DNA of 5,225 nucleotides, taken from contig JAAUYW010000161.1 of assembly GCA_014804915.1 (NCBI GenBank), positions 1-5,225 of the forward strand, written 5' to 3'. Below, in pieces: positions 1 to 5,225 of the stretch. The notes beneath the pieces are model-generated. The model had not been told where the DNA came from. It was given only the letters and a program-made list of their open reading frames with translations, and made no database searches. The DNA is from Desulfovibrio sp. (GTDB taxonomy: Bacteria; Desulfobacterota; Desulfovibrionia; Desulfovibrionales; Desulfovibrionaceae). How positions within the stretch are numbered: position 1 is the stretch's first letter; every line of letters starts with the position of its first letter. A program made the translations under genes and the position numbers.

Positions 1-141
1 ATGGTTGCGAAGCGCTTCAGCGCAGGCAGAGTCAGGATCTGCTAGCCATAATTCAGGCGAAGAAAAGTTTTTCATGGAATCAGGGTCAAATCCTCTCGGC
101 AACGCGCCACGAACCAGATCAAAAAGACTCGCGCCAGGCAT
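1..141 (-). CDS. 5' part of a gene downstream of the glycosyltransferase; product unknown, probably a related glycosyltransferase (truncated by window edge)
   Basis: An open frame starts with ATG at 141-139 and runs 47 codons to the window edge without a stop, beginning MPGASLFDLVRGALP. The start is well supported: an AGAAGG ribosome binding site lies at 155-150, eight bases before the ATG, and an in-frame TAA lies just upstream, so no earlier start is possible without crossing a stop. The gene begins 37 bases after the stop of the large glycosyltransferase, on the same strand, and is probably cotranscribed with it. No catalytic domain is visible yet. However, its residues 4-47 align without gaps to residues 2-45 of that glycosyltransferase, sharing 13 identities that include an LP pair, a PD pair, a P..W pattern and a final P..A...AL pattern. 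I infer a second protein of the same kind, but the assignment rests only on this N-terminal module. Confidence 0.75.
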   Translation of the reverse strand, partial: MPGASLFDLVRGALPRGFDPDSMKNFSSPELWLADPDSACAEALRNH

Positions 142-149
142 TAAAGCAA

Positions 150-155
150 CCTTCT
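150..155 (-). promoter_or_regulatory. Ribosome binding site of the truncated downstream gene
   Basis: AGAAGG on the minus strand, eight bases before the ATG at 141. It decides the start of the partial gene at the left edge and shows that this gene is translated independently, although it lies only 37 bases behind its neighbour. Confidence 0.65.
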
Positions 156-178
156 TTTACATATCCCAATAGGGTTCC

Positions 179-2575
179 CTAAAAAGCTGGGGTTTTCTTT
201 CCCGCATAGAATGCCATGGATTTAATGGCTGTCCTATAAGCTTCGGGCGCATATTTTTCCCAGCGTCCGCAGATTCCATAATCGCGAATCAGGGCAACCA
301 GTTCATTGGCGAATCTGTCTCCCCCATATTCGTCAGCTTTGGCTATCGCGCAACTGGCTAATCTATCTCGCAATTCGTGATCTTGTAGCAAACCAATGAT
401 TTCTCTAGCGGCCCCCTTGACATCATACTGTGGAACGACAATTATACTTGGATTGTCTTTAGCCATTTCTATATCGAGATTATACATGACAACAGGCAAC
501 CCTCTAGCCTGTGCTTCAGCCAGGCCATTCGGGAAACCTTCCATAAATGATGTGTATAACAATAGCTGGCACTTATCGAAATACATTGAAGGATTATCAG
601 TCCACCCAGTTACTTCCACGTGCCTTTCCAAGCCGAAACGTTTAACCCGTTTCCAGAAAAGGTTTTCCTTTGAAGATTGCTCAAATCCCCCAATATATAT
701 GAATTTAGCGTCTGGACATTCTTTTAAAACTTCCTGTAATATGTACTGGCTTTGCAAAATTTGTTTTTTATCATCGTGTAAGCGTCCTATAAATCCGATA
801 ACCCTCCCACGTCTCCCAGATGGCACAGGAGTTTCGCTCCGTCTAGGCGTATTTGGAACATATATGGCATCGATACCCTGAGAGCGTAGATATATTTCCG
901 AGGATTGAGTTAGGCAAAATACTTTTGAAAGAGTTCGCAAAGTATTAATAAATGACTTGTGTTGATACTCCCTGCCCCGGTATAGAAGCTCGAGATTGTG
1001 ATCAAAACGCAATGAGCCAATCACAGGAATATCCATAAGATGCAGCAGCAAATTATCCCAAAAAAAGGGAGATTCATGAACCCACATATGTATCATGAGG
1101 TCAATAGCCGCAGCTTTTAGCGCCTGGTGCAGTGACGACAGATGCCTTGCTTGAGCGTCTTTATCGCCACTACTTGGGCTGATATAAAAAATTTCCACAC
1201 CCAGGCCGCTGTCGGCCTCATTCATCTCTTCAAGAAACAGGCAAACGGGATAGCCAGCGTCTCTTAGCGCGGAGATCATGTTGCGCATTGTCGTTTCTAT
1301 GCCACCGCCTTTAGCCCTGAAGTAAAAAATGCCGATTTTGCGCGCGGGCCGCGCCTGCGTAAGCGGAAGCCTGAGCGAAATTTCATCCCAGCGGCGATCG
1401 TAAAATTTTCGCAATCTTAGCGCCACGCCCAACGCGCCATATTGCTCCAAAATCAATTTAAAAAATTCTGGCCCCTGTTCGACGGGAAGGCACGCCAGGG
1501 ATTGAAAAGTGGCTTCTGTGAGGTGGGTTTCGATGCCCTTGTAGACGCTTTCAAGTCCATGCCCATCGCAGTAGTTCTTAACGAGAGTAAGAATTTCAGC
1601 CCGATCTCTTGCATTATCCAGAATTTTGGTCGAGTCTCCCAGTGAGGTTATGCCAACATTAAAAGAATAATTATAAAGGCGATCGGCAATTTTAATAATG
1701 GATTGCGCCTCATTCACAAGGGCAAGGTATTCGTACAGGTCTTCTGCAAACAAGAGTCGACCATCCGCCAGCTCCGCGAATGCCTTTTGGGCGATATTGC
1801 GCCGGTATGCTCCGAAGCAGATGTTACGAGGCGCAGCGCGCTTTACAAATGCAGCCGATAAAAGGACTGTTCTGGTATATTCGCGTGCCTCGAGAGAATT
1901 AAAATATTTGTCGTACCATTCAATCTTGCGTTTGCTCATTCGGCCATGATCAATCAGATTTAGGCCAAAGTGGCAAATATCGAAACCTTGTGCAATGCTG
2001 TCAGCTGCTTTTTCACACGCCTCTGGGGCAAGGAAATCGTCACTATCCACGAACATTACGATATCGCCCGTCGCCTGCGCCACTCCGCTTTTCCGGGCCA
2101 TGTGAGTGCCCAGATTCTTGCTGTGGGCGACCAGCTTGACGCGGTGATCTCTTTGCAGCCAGACCGCTATTTCCTCCCGCGACTTGTCAGTGGAGCAATC
2201 GTCAACGATGACTATTTCAATGTTCCTTTCGGTCTGGCCTGTAAGGCTGGATACGCACTTATCCAGAAAAAGCGCATTATTGAAATTGGGGACTACGATC
2301 GAAACACGGGGAGGAATATTTTTTCTGGCGAGGCGTCGCCCTTCGTGAATTCCTAGCTCGACAAAATGCTGAATAGCATCCACACCGGCTGATGTCAGAT
2401 CAGGATAGCATTTAAGATATTTCTGCCAATCAAGCTCGCCGCATTCTTGAAGAGCTTTGAGCAGGGCTTCCTTGGGCTGCTCCTGCCAGTCAAAAGGGGC
2501 GGCCAAAGACAAAAACTTATCTGGCCGAATCTCTAGCGGCAGAGATCGGAGAGCCAGCTCAACAAGATCAGCCAT
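179..2575 (-). CDS. Two-domain glycosyltransferase (GT2-like N-terminal half, GT4-like C-terminal half)
   Basis: A 798-residue protein without an evident signal peptide or membrane span, so probably cytosolic. Residues 1-45 form a short N-terminal module. Residues 50-81 carry a W..YL..YPDL..AG.....HF...G..EGR motif of a kind seen at the front of many polysaccharide glycosyltransferases. Residues 90-310 look like a GT-A, family 2 domain: a VSIVVPNFN start, VDD at 124-126, the DSDD metal/nucleotide-sugar motif at 177-180 and a probable catalytic ED at 278-279. Residues 412-765 look like a GT-B, family 4 domain: GGGIE at 423-427, FIGRLHDDKK at 595-604, and the E-x7-E donor motif at E679 and E687. 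The protein could therefore add two sugars in succession to a lipid-linked glycan, O-antigen or capsule; donor and acceptor cannot be read from the sequence. The ATG start is supported by AGGAGG six bases upstream. It has its own promoter and appears to head an operon. By eye its base composition is more AT-rich than ftsZ. Confidence 0.93.
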   Translation of the reverse strand: MADLVELALRSLPLEIRPDKFLSLAAPFDWQEQPKEALLKALQECGELDWQKYLKCYPDLTSAGVDAIQHFVELGIHEGRRLARKNIPPRVSIVVPNFNNALFLDKCVSSLTGQTERNIEIVIVDDCSTDKSREEIAVWLQRDHRVKLVAHSKNLGTHMARKSGVAQATGDIVMFVDSDDFLAPEACEKAADSIAQGFDICHFGLNLIDHGRMSKRKIEWYDKYFNSLEAREYTRTVLLSAAFVKRAAPRNICFGAYRRNIAQKAFAELADGRLLFAEDLYEYLALVNEAQSIIKIADRLYNYSFNVGITSLGDSTKILDNARDRAEILTLVKNYCDGHGLESVYKGIETHLTEATFQSLACLPVEQGPEFFKLILEQYGALGVALRLRKFYDRRWDEISLRLPLTQARPARKIGIFYFRAKGGGIETTMRNMISALRDAGYPVCLFLEEMNEADSGLGVEIFYISPSSGDKDAQARHLSSLHQALKAAAIDLMIHMWVHESPFFWDNLLLHLMDIPVIGSLRFDHNLELLYRGREYQHKSFINTLRTLSKVFCLTQSSEIYLRSQGIDAIYVPNTPRRSETPVPSGRRGRVIGFIGRLHDDKKQILQSQYILQEVLKECPDAKFIYIGGFEQSSKENLFWKRVKRFGLERHVEVTGWTDNPSMYFDKCQLLLYTSFMEGFPNGLAEAQARGLPVVMYNLDIEMAKDNPSIIVVPQYDVKGAAREIIGLLQDHELRDRLASCAIAKADEYGGDRFANELVALIRDYGICGRWEKYAPEAYRTAIKSMAFYAGKKTPAF

Positions 2576-2581
2576 TGGCCG

Positions 2582-2587
2582 CCTCCT
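2582..2587 (-). promoter_or_regulatory. Strong Shine-Dalgarno site of the glycosyltransferase
   Basis: AGGAGG on the minus strand, six bases before the ATG at 2575, a near-ideal match and spacing that fixes the start of the glycosyltransferase. A complementary CTCCT lies at 2615-2611 of the same leader and could pair with its AGGAG core across a U-rich loop of about 23 bases; five pairs are too few to claim regulation. Confidence 0.8.
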
Positions 2588-2638
2588 GACGAATAAAAAG
2601 AAGATGAAAAAGGAGTGCGAATTGCGAGCGAGTGAGAA

Positions 2639-2648
2639 CCGTTAACGG
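2639..2648. repeat. 10-bp perfect palindrome in the glycosyltransferase leader
   Basis: CCGTTAACGG reads the same on both strands. It lies about 35 bases downstream of the predicted transcription start of the glycosyltransferase gene. It could be a binding site for a dimeric regulator, but at this length chance is also possible. The palindrome is seen directly; any role is inference. Confidence 0.35.
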
Positions 2649-2688
2649 CTAAGCTGTGTGCGCAAAAGGCATACCAATCATACAAGTA

Positions 2689-2717
2689 ATGATAGAGGGG
2701 AAAGCAAGGAACGACAA
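2689..2717 (-). promoter_or_regulatory. Predicted sigma70 promoter of the glycosyltransferase operon
   Basis: On the minus strand, TTGTCG (2717-2712) is followed after exactly 17 bases by TATCAT (2694-2689): four of six matches to the -35 consensus and five of six to the -10. Transcription would start near 2682, giving a leader of about 105 bases. A short inverted repeat, ATCAT-N7-ATGAT (2677-2693), overlaps the -10 and the predicted start and could be an operator, although its arms are only five bases. TATGAT slightly downstream is an alternative -10 but lacks a well-spaced -35. Confidence 0.55.
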
Positions 2718-2727
2718 CCTTCAGGGC

Positions 2728-2819
2728 AGACGCATTTAGGCTCGTCGGACACTGTAGCGCTTCAACCCTGGACACGCTTATCCTGGAAGATGCGAATGGA
2801 GGGTTTGCCTCATGCGTCT
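2728..2819. repeat. Spaced inverted repeat with a nested inner pair in the ssrA-glycosyltransferase gap
   Basis: The left arm AGACGCATTTAGGC (2728-2741) is mirrored by GCCTCATGCGTCT (2807-2819): eight plus four paired bases around a small internal mismatch. Inside it, AACCCT (2764-2769) pairs with AGGGTT (2800-2805), so both stems can form at once. No T-run follows either end, so it is not an obvious terminator. It sits upstream of the glycosyltransferase promoter. It may be a structured transcript, a protein-binding site or chance. Confidence 0.4.
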
Positions 2820-2849
2820 ATTCCTAAAAAGTTAAAGTGAAACTGCTCT

Positions 2850-2883
2850 AAAAAATGGTGGAGGCGGGGGGAGTTGAACCCCC
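2850..2883 (-). terminator. Possible terminator formed by the ssrA 3' end and a T-run
   Basis: The GC-rich T-arm hairpin of ssrA (five G-C pairs, 2883-2879 with 2871-2867) and the remaining acceptor strand run straight into six T residues (2855-2850) directly after CCA. RNA polymerase might stop here, with trimming then giving the mature CCA end. No separate classic hairpin-plus-T-run is visible between ssrA and the next promoter. The T-run is seen; its function is inferred. Confidence 0.35.
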
Positions 2884-3235
2884 GTCCGCGAACAATCCAC
2901 GCAAAATCTCTACAGGCTTAGACCAGGTTTGCGATTTAATCGCGCTGGTGGCTCCTGATCAGGCGCAGCGCGACGAGTTCGCCAGTAAAATCTCATGAAA
3001 GCCATGGCAAACGCCGACTTTCACCAGCCTGATGCTTTTACGCCACAAAAAATTATCAGGCATCCTTTCTTGTGACGCGACCGCTTTACGCGATCAGGTG
3101 CCTTGCCGCTTACGCAGCGTAGGCGTATTCGTAATCGTTATTGGCAATTACTTTTTTTGCCGCTTTTTACGAGGCCAGCGGCGCCTCGGCCTGCAACTCT
3201 GGTTTCTCCATCCACGTCGAAACCGGAACGCCCCC
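2856..3235 (-). ncRNA. ssrA: Transfer-messenger RNA (tmRNA)
   Basis: tmRNA enters stalled ribosomes with SmpB, acts as an alanyl-tRNA, then serves as a short message that tags the unfinished protein for proteolysis. About 380 bases, one-piece type. The 5' end GGGGGCG pairs with CGCCUCC just before the final A and encoded CCA (2858-2856), making a seven-pair acceptor stem with one G-U. The 5' part has the typical GGUUUCGACG. The 3' part has a T arm with GUUCAAC between runs of G and C, preceded by CUAAGCCUGUAGAG, resembling the conserved CUAAGCAUGUAGA of other tmRNAs. The tag frame runs 3145-3110: GCC resume codon, then ANNDYEYAYAA and TAA, ending in the expected YAYAA degradation signal. It has its own promoter behind the ftsZ terminator. 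The tag is of the Desulfovibrio type and is the best taxonomic clue in the window. Confidence 0.97.
3110..3145 (-). other. ssrA: tmRNA proteolysis-tag reading frame (ANNDYEYAYAA, stop)
   Basis: Eleven codons and a TAA inside ssrA. The resume codon is GCC (3145-3143), preceded by an A-rich stretch and GUAAUU. With the alanine carried by tmRNA itself the added tail would be A-ANNDYEYAYAA. The C-terminal AA and the hydrophobic residues before it fit recognition by ClpXP-like proteases. Relative to the ANNDYDYAYAA tag I recall from Desulfovibrio, one Asp is replaced by Glu. Confidence 0.92.
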
Positions 3236-3264
3236 TATACACGCGCTCCAACAAGCGCAACTTT

Positions 3265-3293
3265 CATATAAGCGTTATCGATACCCTTGGCAA
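3265..3293 (-). promoter_or_regulatory. Predicted sigma70 promoter of ssrA
   Basis: On the minus strand, TTGCCA (3293-3288, five of six consensus bases) and TATATG (3270-3265, four of six) are separated by exactly 17 bases. Initiation near 3258 would give a 5' leader of about 23 bases before the mature tmRNA end at 3235, to be removed by RNase P as is usual for tmRNA. It begins 11 bases beyond the ftsZ terminator T-run, so ssrA appears to be transcribed separately from the division operon. Confidence 0.65.
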
Positions 3294-3304
3294 GGCCAGC
3301 TGGC

Positions 3305-3333
3305 AAAAAAACGGCTGCAAAAAGCAGCCGTTT
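3305..3333 (-). terminator. Intrinsic terminator of the ftsA-ftsZ operon
   Basis: On the minus strand AAACGGCTGC (3333-3324), loop TTTTT, then GCAGCCGTTT (3318-3309) forms a perfect ten-pair hairpin. Its last three stem bases (TTT, 3311-3309) belong to a seven-T run (3311-3305), so four further T residues follow the stem. It begins 24 bases after the ftsZ stop codon and ends just before the ssrA promoter. The other strand has only a short, interrupted T stretch after the hairpin, so it mainly acts on minus-strand transcription. Confidence 0.9.
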
Positions 3334-3356
3334 CAAATCAGCCGTAAAACCCAAAT

Positions 3357-4658
3357 TTAATCGAACTGATGGCGAAGGAATGCCGGCACTTCCAAATCCT
3401 CGCCCTCAAACGTCATGGCCTCTCGCCCCGGCACATGTGCGCCCCGCTGCTGCAATAGGCGTTCCTGATTCTTGGCGTATGGCGAGCGGATAATCCTGTC
3501 GTCATACCAGGTTTCAGTCGTCACGCGGCGCCGCGGCCTCTGGATATTCGCCTCTGCCTGCTCAGCAGGAGTCTCTTCCAGCTGGGGCGCCGGCCTCGGC
3601 GCTACGGGCGCGGCTTTTGGCGCGGCCTTGTTGAACTTTGTGACCCTTGCCGGAGAAATCACTTCTTCCTGAATCGGCTCCATTGGCTCAATGCCTGTAG
3701 CAATCACGGTTACCTGCAGCTCATCGCCCATTGAATCATCATAGACAATGCCGAAAATGATATTGATATCCGGATCATTGCCAGCCGCCTCGGCTATCAG
3801 GCAGCCGATCTCCTCCACCTCATCCGCGGTAATCTGGTCACTGGCGGTAATGTTGTAGAGAATTGCCTTCGCGCTCTCGAGAGATACTTCCTCAAGCAGG
3901 GGATTCATTATAGCCGCGCTTGTCGCATCGCGGGCGCGATTCTCGCCAGAAGCGCGGCCAGAGCCCATGAGGGCCATGCCCACCTTGCTCATGATAGTGC
4001 GGACATCAGCGAAATCGACATTGATCTCGCCAGGCTGGGTGATGACATCAGAAATGCCGCGCACTGCGCTGAACAATACCTCATCAGATTTTTTCAGCAC
4101 CTGTGGCAGTGGCGTTTTCTGCGGCGTCATCGCCCGCAGGCGGTCATTGGGAATTATAATCAGGCAGTCCACATACTTTTTCAGCTTTTTCAGCCCCTGC
4201 TCGGCAGTATGCATCTTTTTAACGCCTTCATAGCCAAAGGGCTTAGTGACAACGCCAACAGTCAGCGCGCCCAGCTCTTTCGCGGCCTGGGCGATAACTG
4301 GCGCCGCGCCAGTTCCGGTGCCCTTGCCCATTCCGGCCGTAACAAAAACCATGTTGGCATCGCCAATGGCGTCGCGAATCGCATTTATTGATTCCTGGGC
4401 GGCATCGCGACCAACTTCCGGATTCGCGCCTGCGCCCAGACCGCCAGTAAGCTTTTCACCCAGCTGAATGCTCAAGGGAGCGCTAATCTTGTTTAAAGCC
4501 TGCGCGTCAGTATTCGCGCAAATAAACTGCACGCCTGTCAAATCTGAATCAATCATCTGTTTGACGGCATTGCCGCCAGCGCCGCCGACACCAATTACCT
4601 TGATCTTGGCATGGCCGGTGATTGTGGTATCGATGTCGTCAGCAATTGAGGTAGTCAT
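3357..4658 (-). CDS. ftsZ: Cell division protein FtsZ (tubulin-like GTPase) with a variant signature motif
   Basis: FtsZ polymerises with GTP into the division ring at mid-cell and recruits the septum machinery. This 433-residue protein is complete. The GTPase domain starts at IKVIGVGGAGGNAV (19-32), followed by CANTDAQAL (47-55), the T4 loop at 111-117, PNDRL (170-174) and the T7 catalytic loop NVDFADV (213-219), with both catalytic Asp residues present (D215, D218). A Pro/Ala-rich linker covers about 330-416, and the C-terminal peptide DLEVPAFLRHQFD (421-433) matches the FtsA/ZipA-binding tail of E. coli FtsZ (DYLDIPAFLRKQAD). Oddly, the T4 loop reads GKGTGTG instead of GGGTGTG (K112), and two other nucleotide-pocket positions differ: K148 for the usual Arg, L188 for the usual Phe. 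The ATG start is supported by GGAG five bases upstream (4667-4664). It follows ftsA by 57 bases and ends before a strong terminator. The identity is certain; only the effect of the substitutions is open. Confidence 0.98.
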   Translation of the reverse strand: MTTSIADDIDTTITGHAKIKVIGVGGAGGNAVKQMIDSDLTGVQFICANTDAQALNKISAPLSIQLGEKLTGGLGAGANPEVGRDAAQESINAIRDAIGDANMVFVTAGMGKGTGTGAAPVIAQAAKELGALTVGVVTKPFGYEGVKKMHTAEQGLKKLKKYVDCLIIIPNDRLRAMTPQKTPLPQVLKKSDEVLFSAVRGISDVITQPGEINVDFADVRTIMSKVGMALMGSGRASGENRARDATSAAIMNPLLEEVSLESAKAILYNITASDQITADEVEEIGCLIAEAAGNDPDINIIFGIVYDDSMGDELQVTVIATGIEPMEPIQEEVISPARVTKFNKAAPKAAPVAPRPAPQLEETPAEQAEANIQRPRRRVTTETWYDDRIIRSPYAKNQERLLQQRGAHVPGREAMTFEGEDLEVPAFLRHQFD

Positions 4659-4715
4659 TCCCGCTCCGATCTGGACAAATCCTGCCAGTTATAAAAATAT
4701 TAAAGTTCCCTCTTC

Positions 4716-5225
4716 CTAAGATATATCCTGGAACCATTTTCTCATTTTAGCCAAAATACTCTCAAACATACCCGCTTCGTTATGCGACGCATAGCGCCCC
4801 CTGCCGGAATGGCCGGCCACCTTTTCCCTTTCCGCTCCATAGCGTAAAAGGCCTACGGCTGTTGAGCACTTCGGGCTATGCACCACATCCTTCAGCCCGC
4901 TAATCTGCAAGGGATAGCCAATACGGGTTGGCAGCCCAAAAATCTCCCGGCCAAGTTCAGCGCAGCCCTCCATCAGGGCCGCGCCGCCAGTGAGCACAAT
5001 GCCGGCCCCAAGCATGTCCCTGTAGCCGGAACGAACCAGGATCTGGTCAACCATGCGCAGCAGCTCGTCCATTCGCGGCTCGCATATTTGCGCCAGCACC
5101 TGCCTGGAAACAGTATCAGGAGACCTGCCGCCAACGCGGGGCACTTCAATATATTCGTCCTGCTGCACAAGATCGCATAAGCAGCAGCCATACTTGATCT
5201 TGATCTTCTCAGCCGCAGCCAGCGG
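4716..5225 (-). CDS. ftsA: Cell division protein FtsA, C-terminal part (5' end outside window)
   Basis: FtsA is an actin-like ATPase that anchors FtsZ filaments to the inner membrane and helps activate septal wall synthesis. The frame is open from the window edge: 169 residues, starting PLAAAEKIKIKYG, then a TAG stop at 4718-4716. Matches to the family in order (numbered from the edge): AEKIKIKYG near residue 5, the EVPRVGGR...RQ.LA....PR segment near 27-52, the GIVLTGGAA nucleotide-binding motif near residues 73-81, STAVGLLRYG near 118-127, and a C-terminal amphipathic segment MFESILAKMRKWFQDIS typical of the FtsA membrane-targeting helix. The stretch before this helix is the usual variable linker. 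An in-frame GTG at 5168 is internal, not a start, because recognisable FtsA sequence continues upstream of it. It lies 57 bases before ftsZ with no terminator between, so they are probably cotranscribed. Confidence 0.95.
   Translation of the reverse strand, partial: PLAAAEKIKIKYGCCLCDLVQQDEYIEVPRVGGRSPDTVSRQVLAQICEPRMDELLRMVDQILVRSGYRDMLGAGIVLTGGAALMEGCAELGREIFGLPTRIGYPLQISGLKDVVHSPKCSTAVGLLRYGAEREKVAGHSGRGRYASHNEAGMFESILAKMRKWFQDIS

Noticed and set aside
396..2356. Long plus-strand open frames (for example 396-881 and 1970-2356)
   Set aside because: They are antisense to a glycosyltransferase with intact motifs, have no family resemblance I can see and lack convincing ribosome binding sites.
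2533..2775. 80-codon minus-strand frame overlapping the start of the glycosyltransferase
   Set aside because: It begins upstream of the predicted promoter, runs out of frame into the glycosyltransferase, has low-complexity Ser/Leu-rich content and no good ribosome binding site. It is most likely chance.
2856..2930. A tRNA gene suggested by the T arm and CCA
   Set aside because: There is no anticodon arm at the right distance. The T arm belongs to the tRNA-like domain of ssrA, whose 5' acceptor strand is at 3235-3229.
3236..3265. TTGCGC and TATAGG just before ssrA as its promoter
   Set aside because: The spacing is only 15 bases and transcription would begin inside the mature tmRNA, destroying the acceptor stem. 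The pair at 3293-3265 fits better.
3032..3360. Several overlapping plus-strand open frames of 68-85 codons
   Set aside because: They lie on the opposite strand over ssrA and the ssrA promoter/ftsZ terminator, overlap each other in different frames and have no recognisable content. The tmRNA explains this sequence.
4688..4693. TATAAC in the ftsA-ftsZ gap as a -10 of an ftsZ-specific promoter
   Set aside because: It matches five of six consensus bases, but no acceptable -35 lies 16-18 bases upstream in this AT-rich gap, so it is not listed as a feature.
4716..5168. A GTG at 5168 as the start of a short 150-residue gene
   Set aside because: The frame stays open to the window edge and the upstream residues (AEKIKIKYG) are conserved FtsA sequence, so this is an internal Val codon of a truncated ftsA.

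Overview
The window looks like a piece of a Desulfovibrio-type (Desulfovibrionales) chromosome. The best clue is the tmRNA tag, ANNDYEYAYAA, which is very close to the ANNDYDYAYAA-type tags I recall from Desulfovibrio. The ftsA-ftsZ order is the usual end of a division (dcw) cluster. Everything I can support is on the minus strand, so transcription runs from high to low coordinates.

Layout in the direction of transcription: (1) 5225-4716, the C-terminal part of ftsA, cut by the window edge; (2) 4658-3357, complete ftsZ, 57 bases after ftsA and with its own Shine-Dalgarno site; (3) 3333-3305, a strong intrinsic terminator closing the division operon; (4) 3293-3265, a sigma70-type promoter, then ssrA (tmRNA) at 3235-2856 with encoded CCA; (5) 2855-2576, a noncoding gap with a spaced inverted repeat, a second sigma70-type promoter and a leader of about 105 bases; (6) 2575-179, a 798-residue two-domain glycosyltransferase (GT2-like half, then GT4-like half); (7) 141-1, the first 47 codons of a further gene with its own ribosome binding site, probably in the same operon.

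The right half is core housekeeping: FtsA tethers FtsZ filaments to the membrane for division, and tmRNA rescues stalled ribosomes. The left half looks like accessory surface-glycan biosynthesis. By eye it is more AT-rich than ftsZ, and it begins just beyond the 3' end of ssrA, a site favoured by integrating elements elsewhere. No integrase or duplicated attachment site is visible, so an island boundary is only a hypothesis.

No wholly new system can be shown here. The points most worth a second look are: a short N-terminal module shared by the glycosyltransferase and the truncated gene after it; an FtsZ whose tubulin signature reads GKGTGTG instead of GGGTGTG, with further changes around the nucleotide pocket; and the possible genomic-island junction at ssrA.
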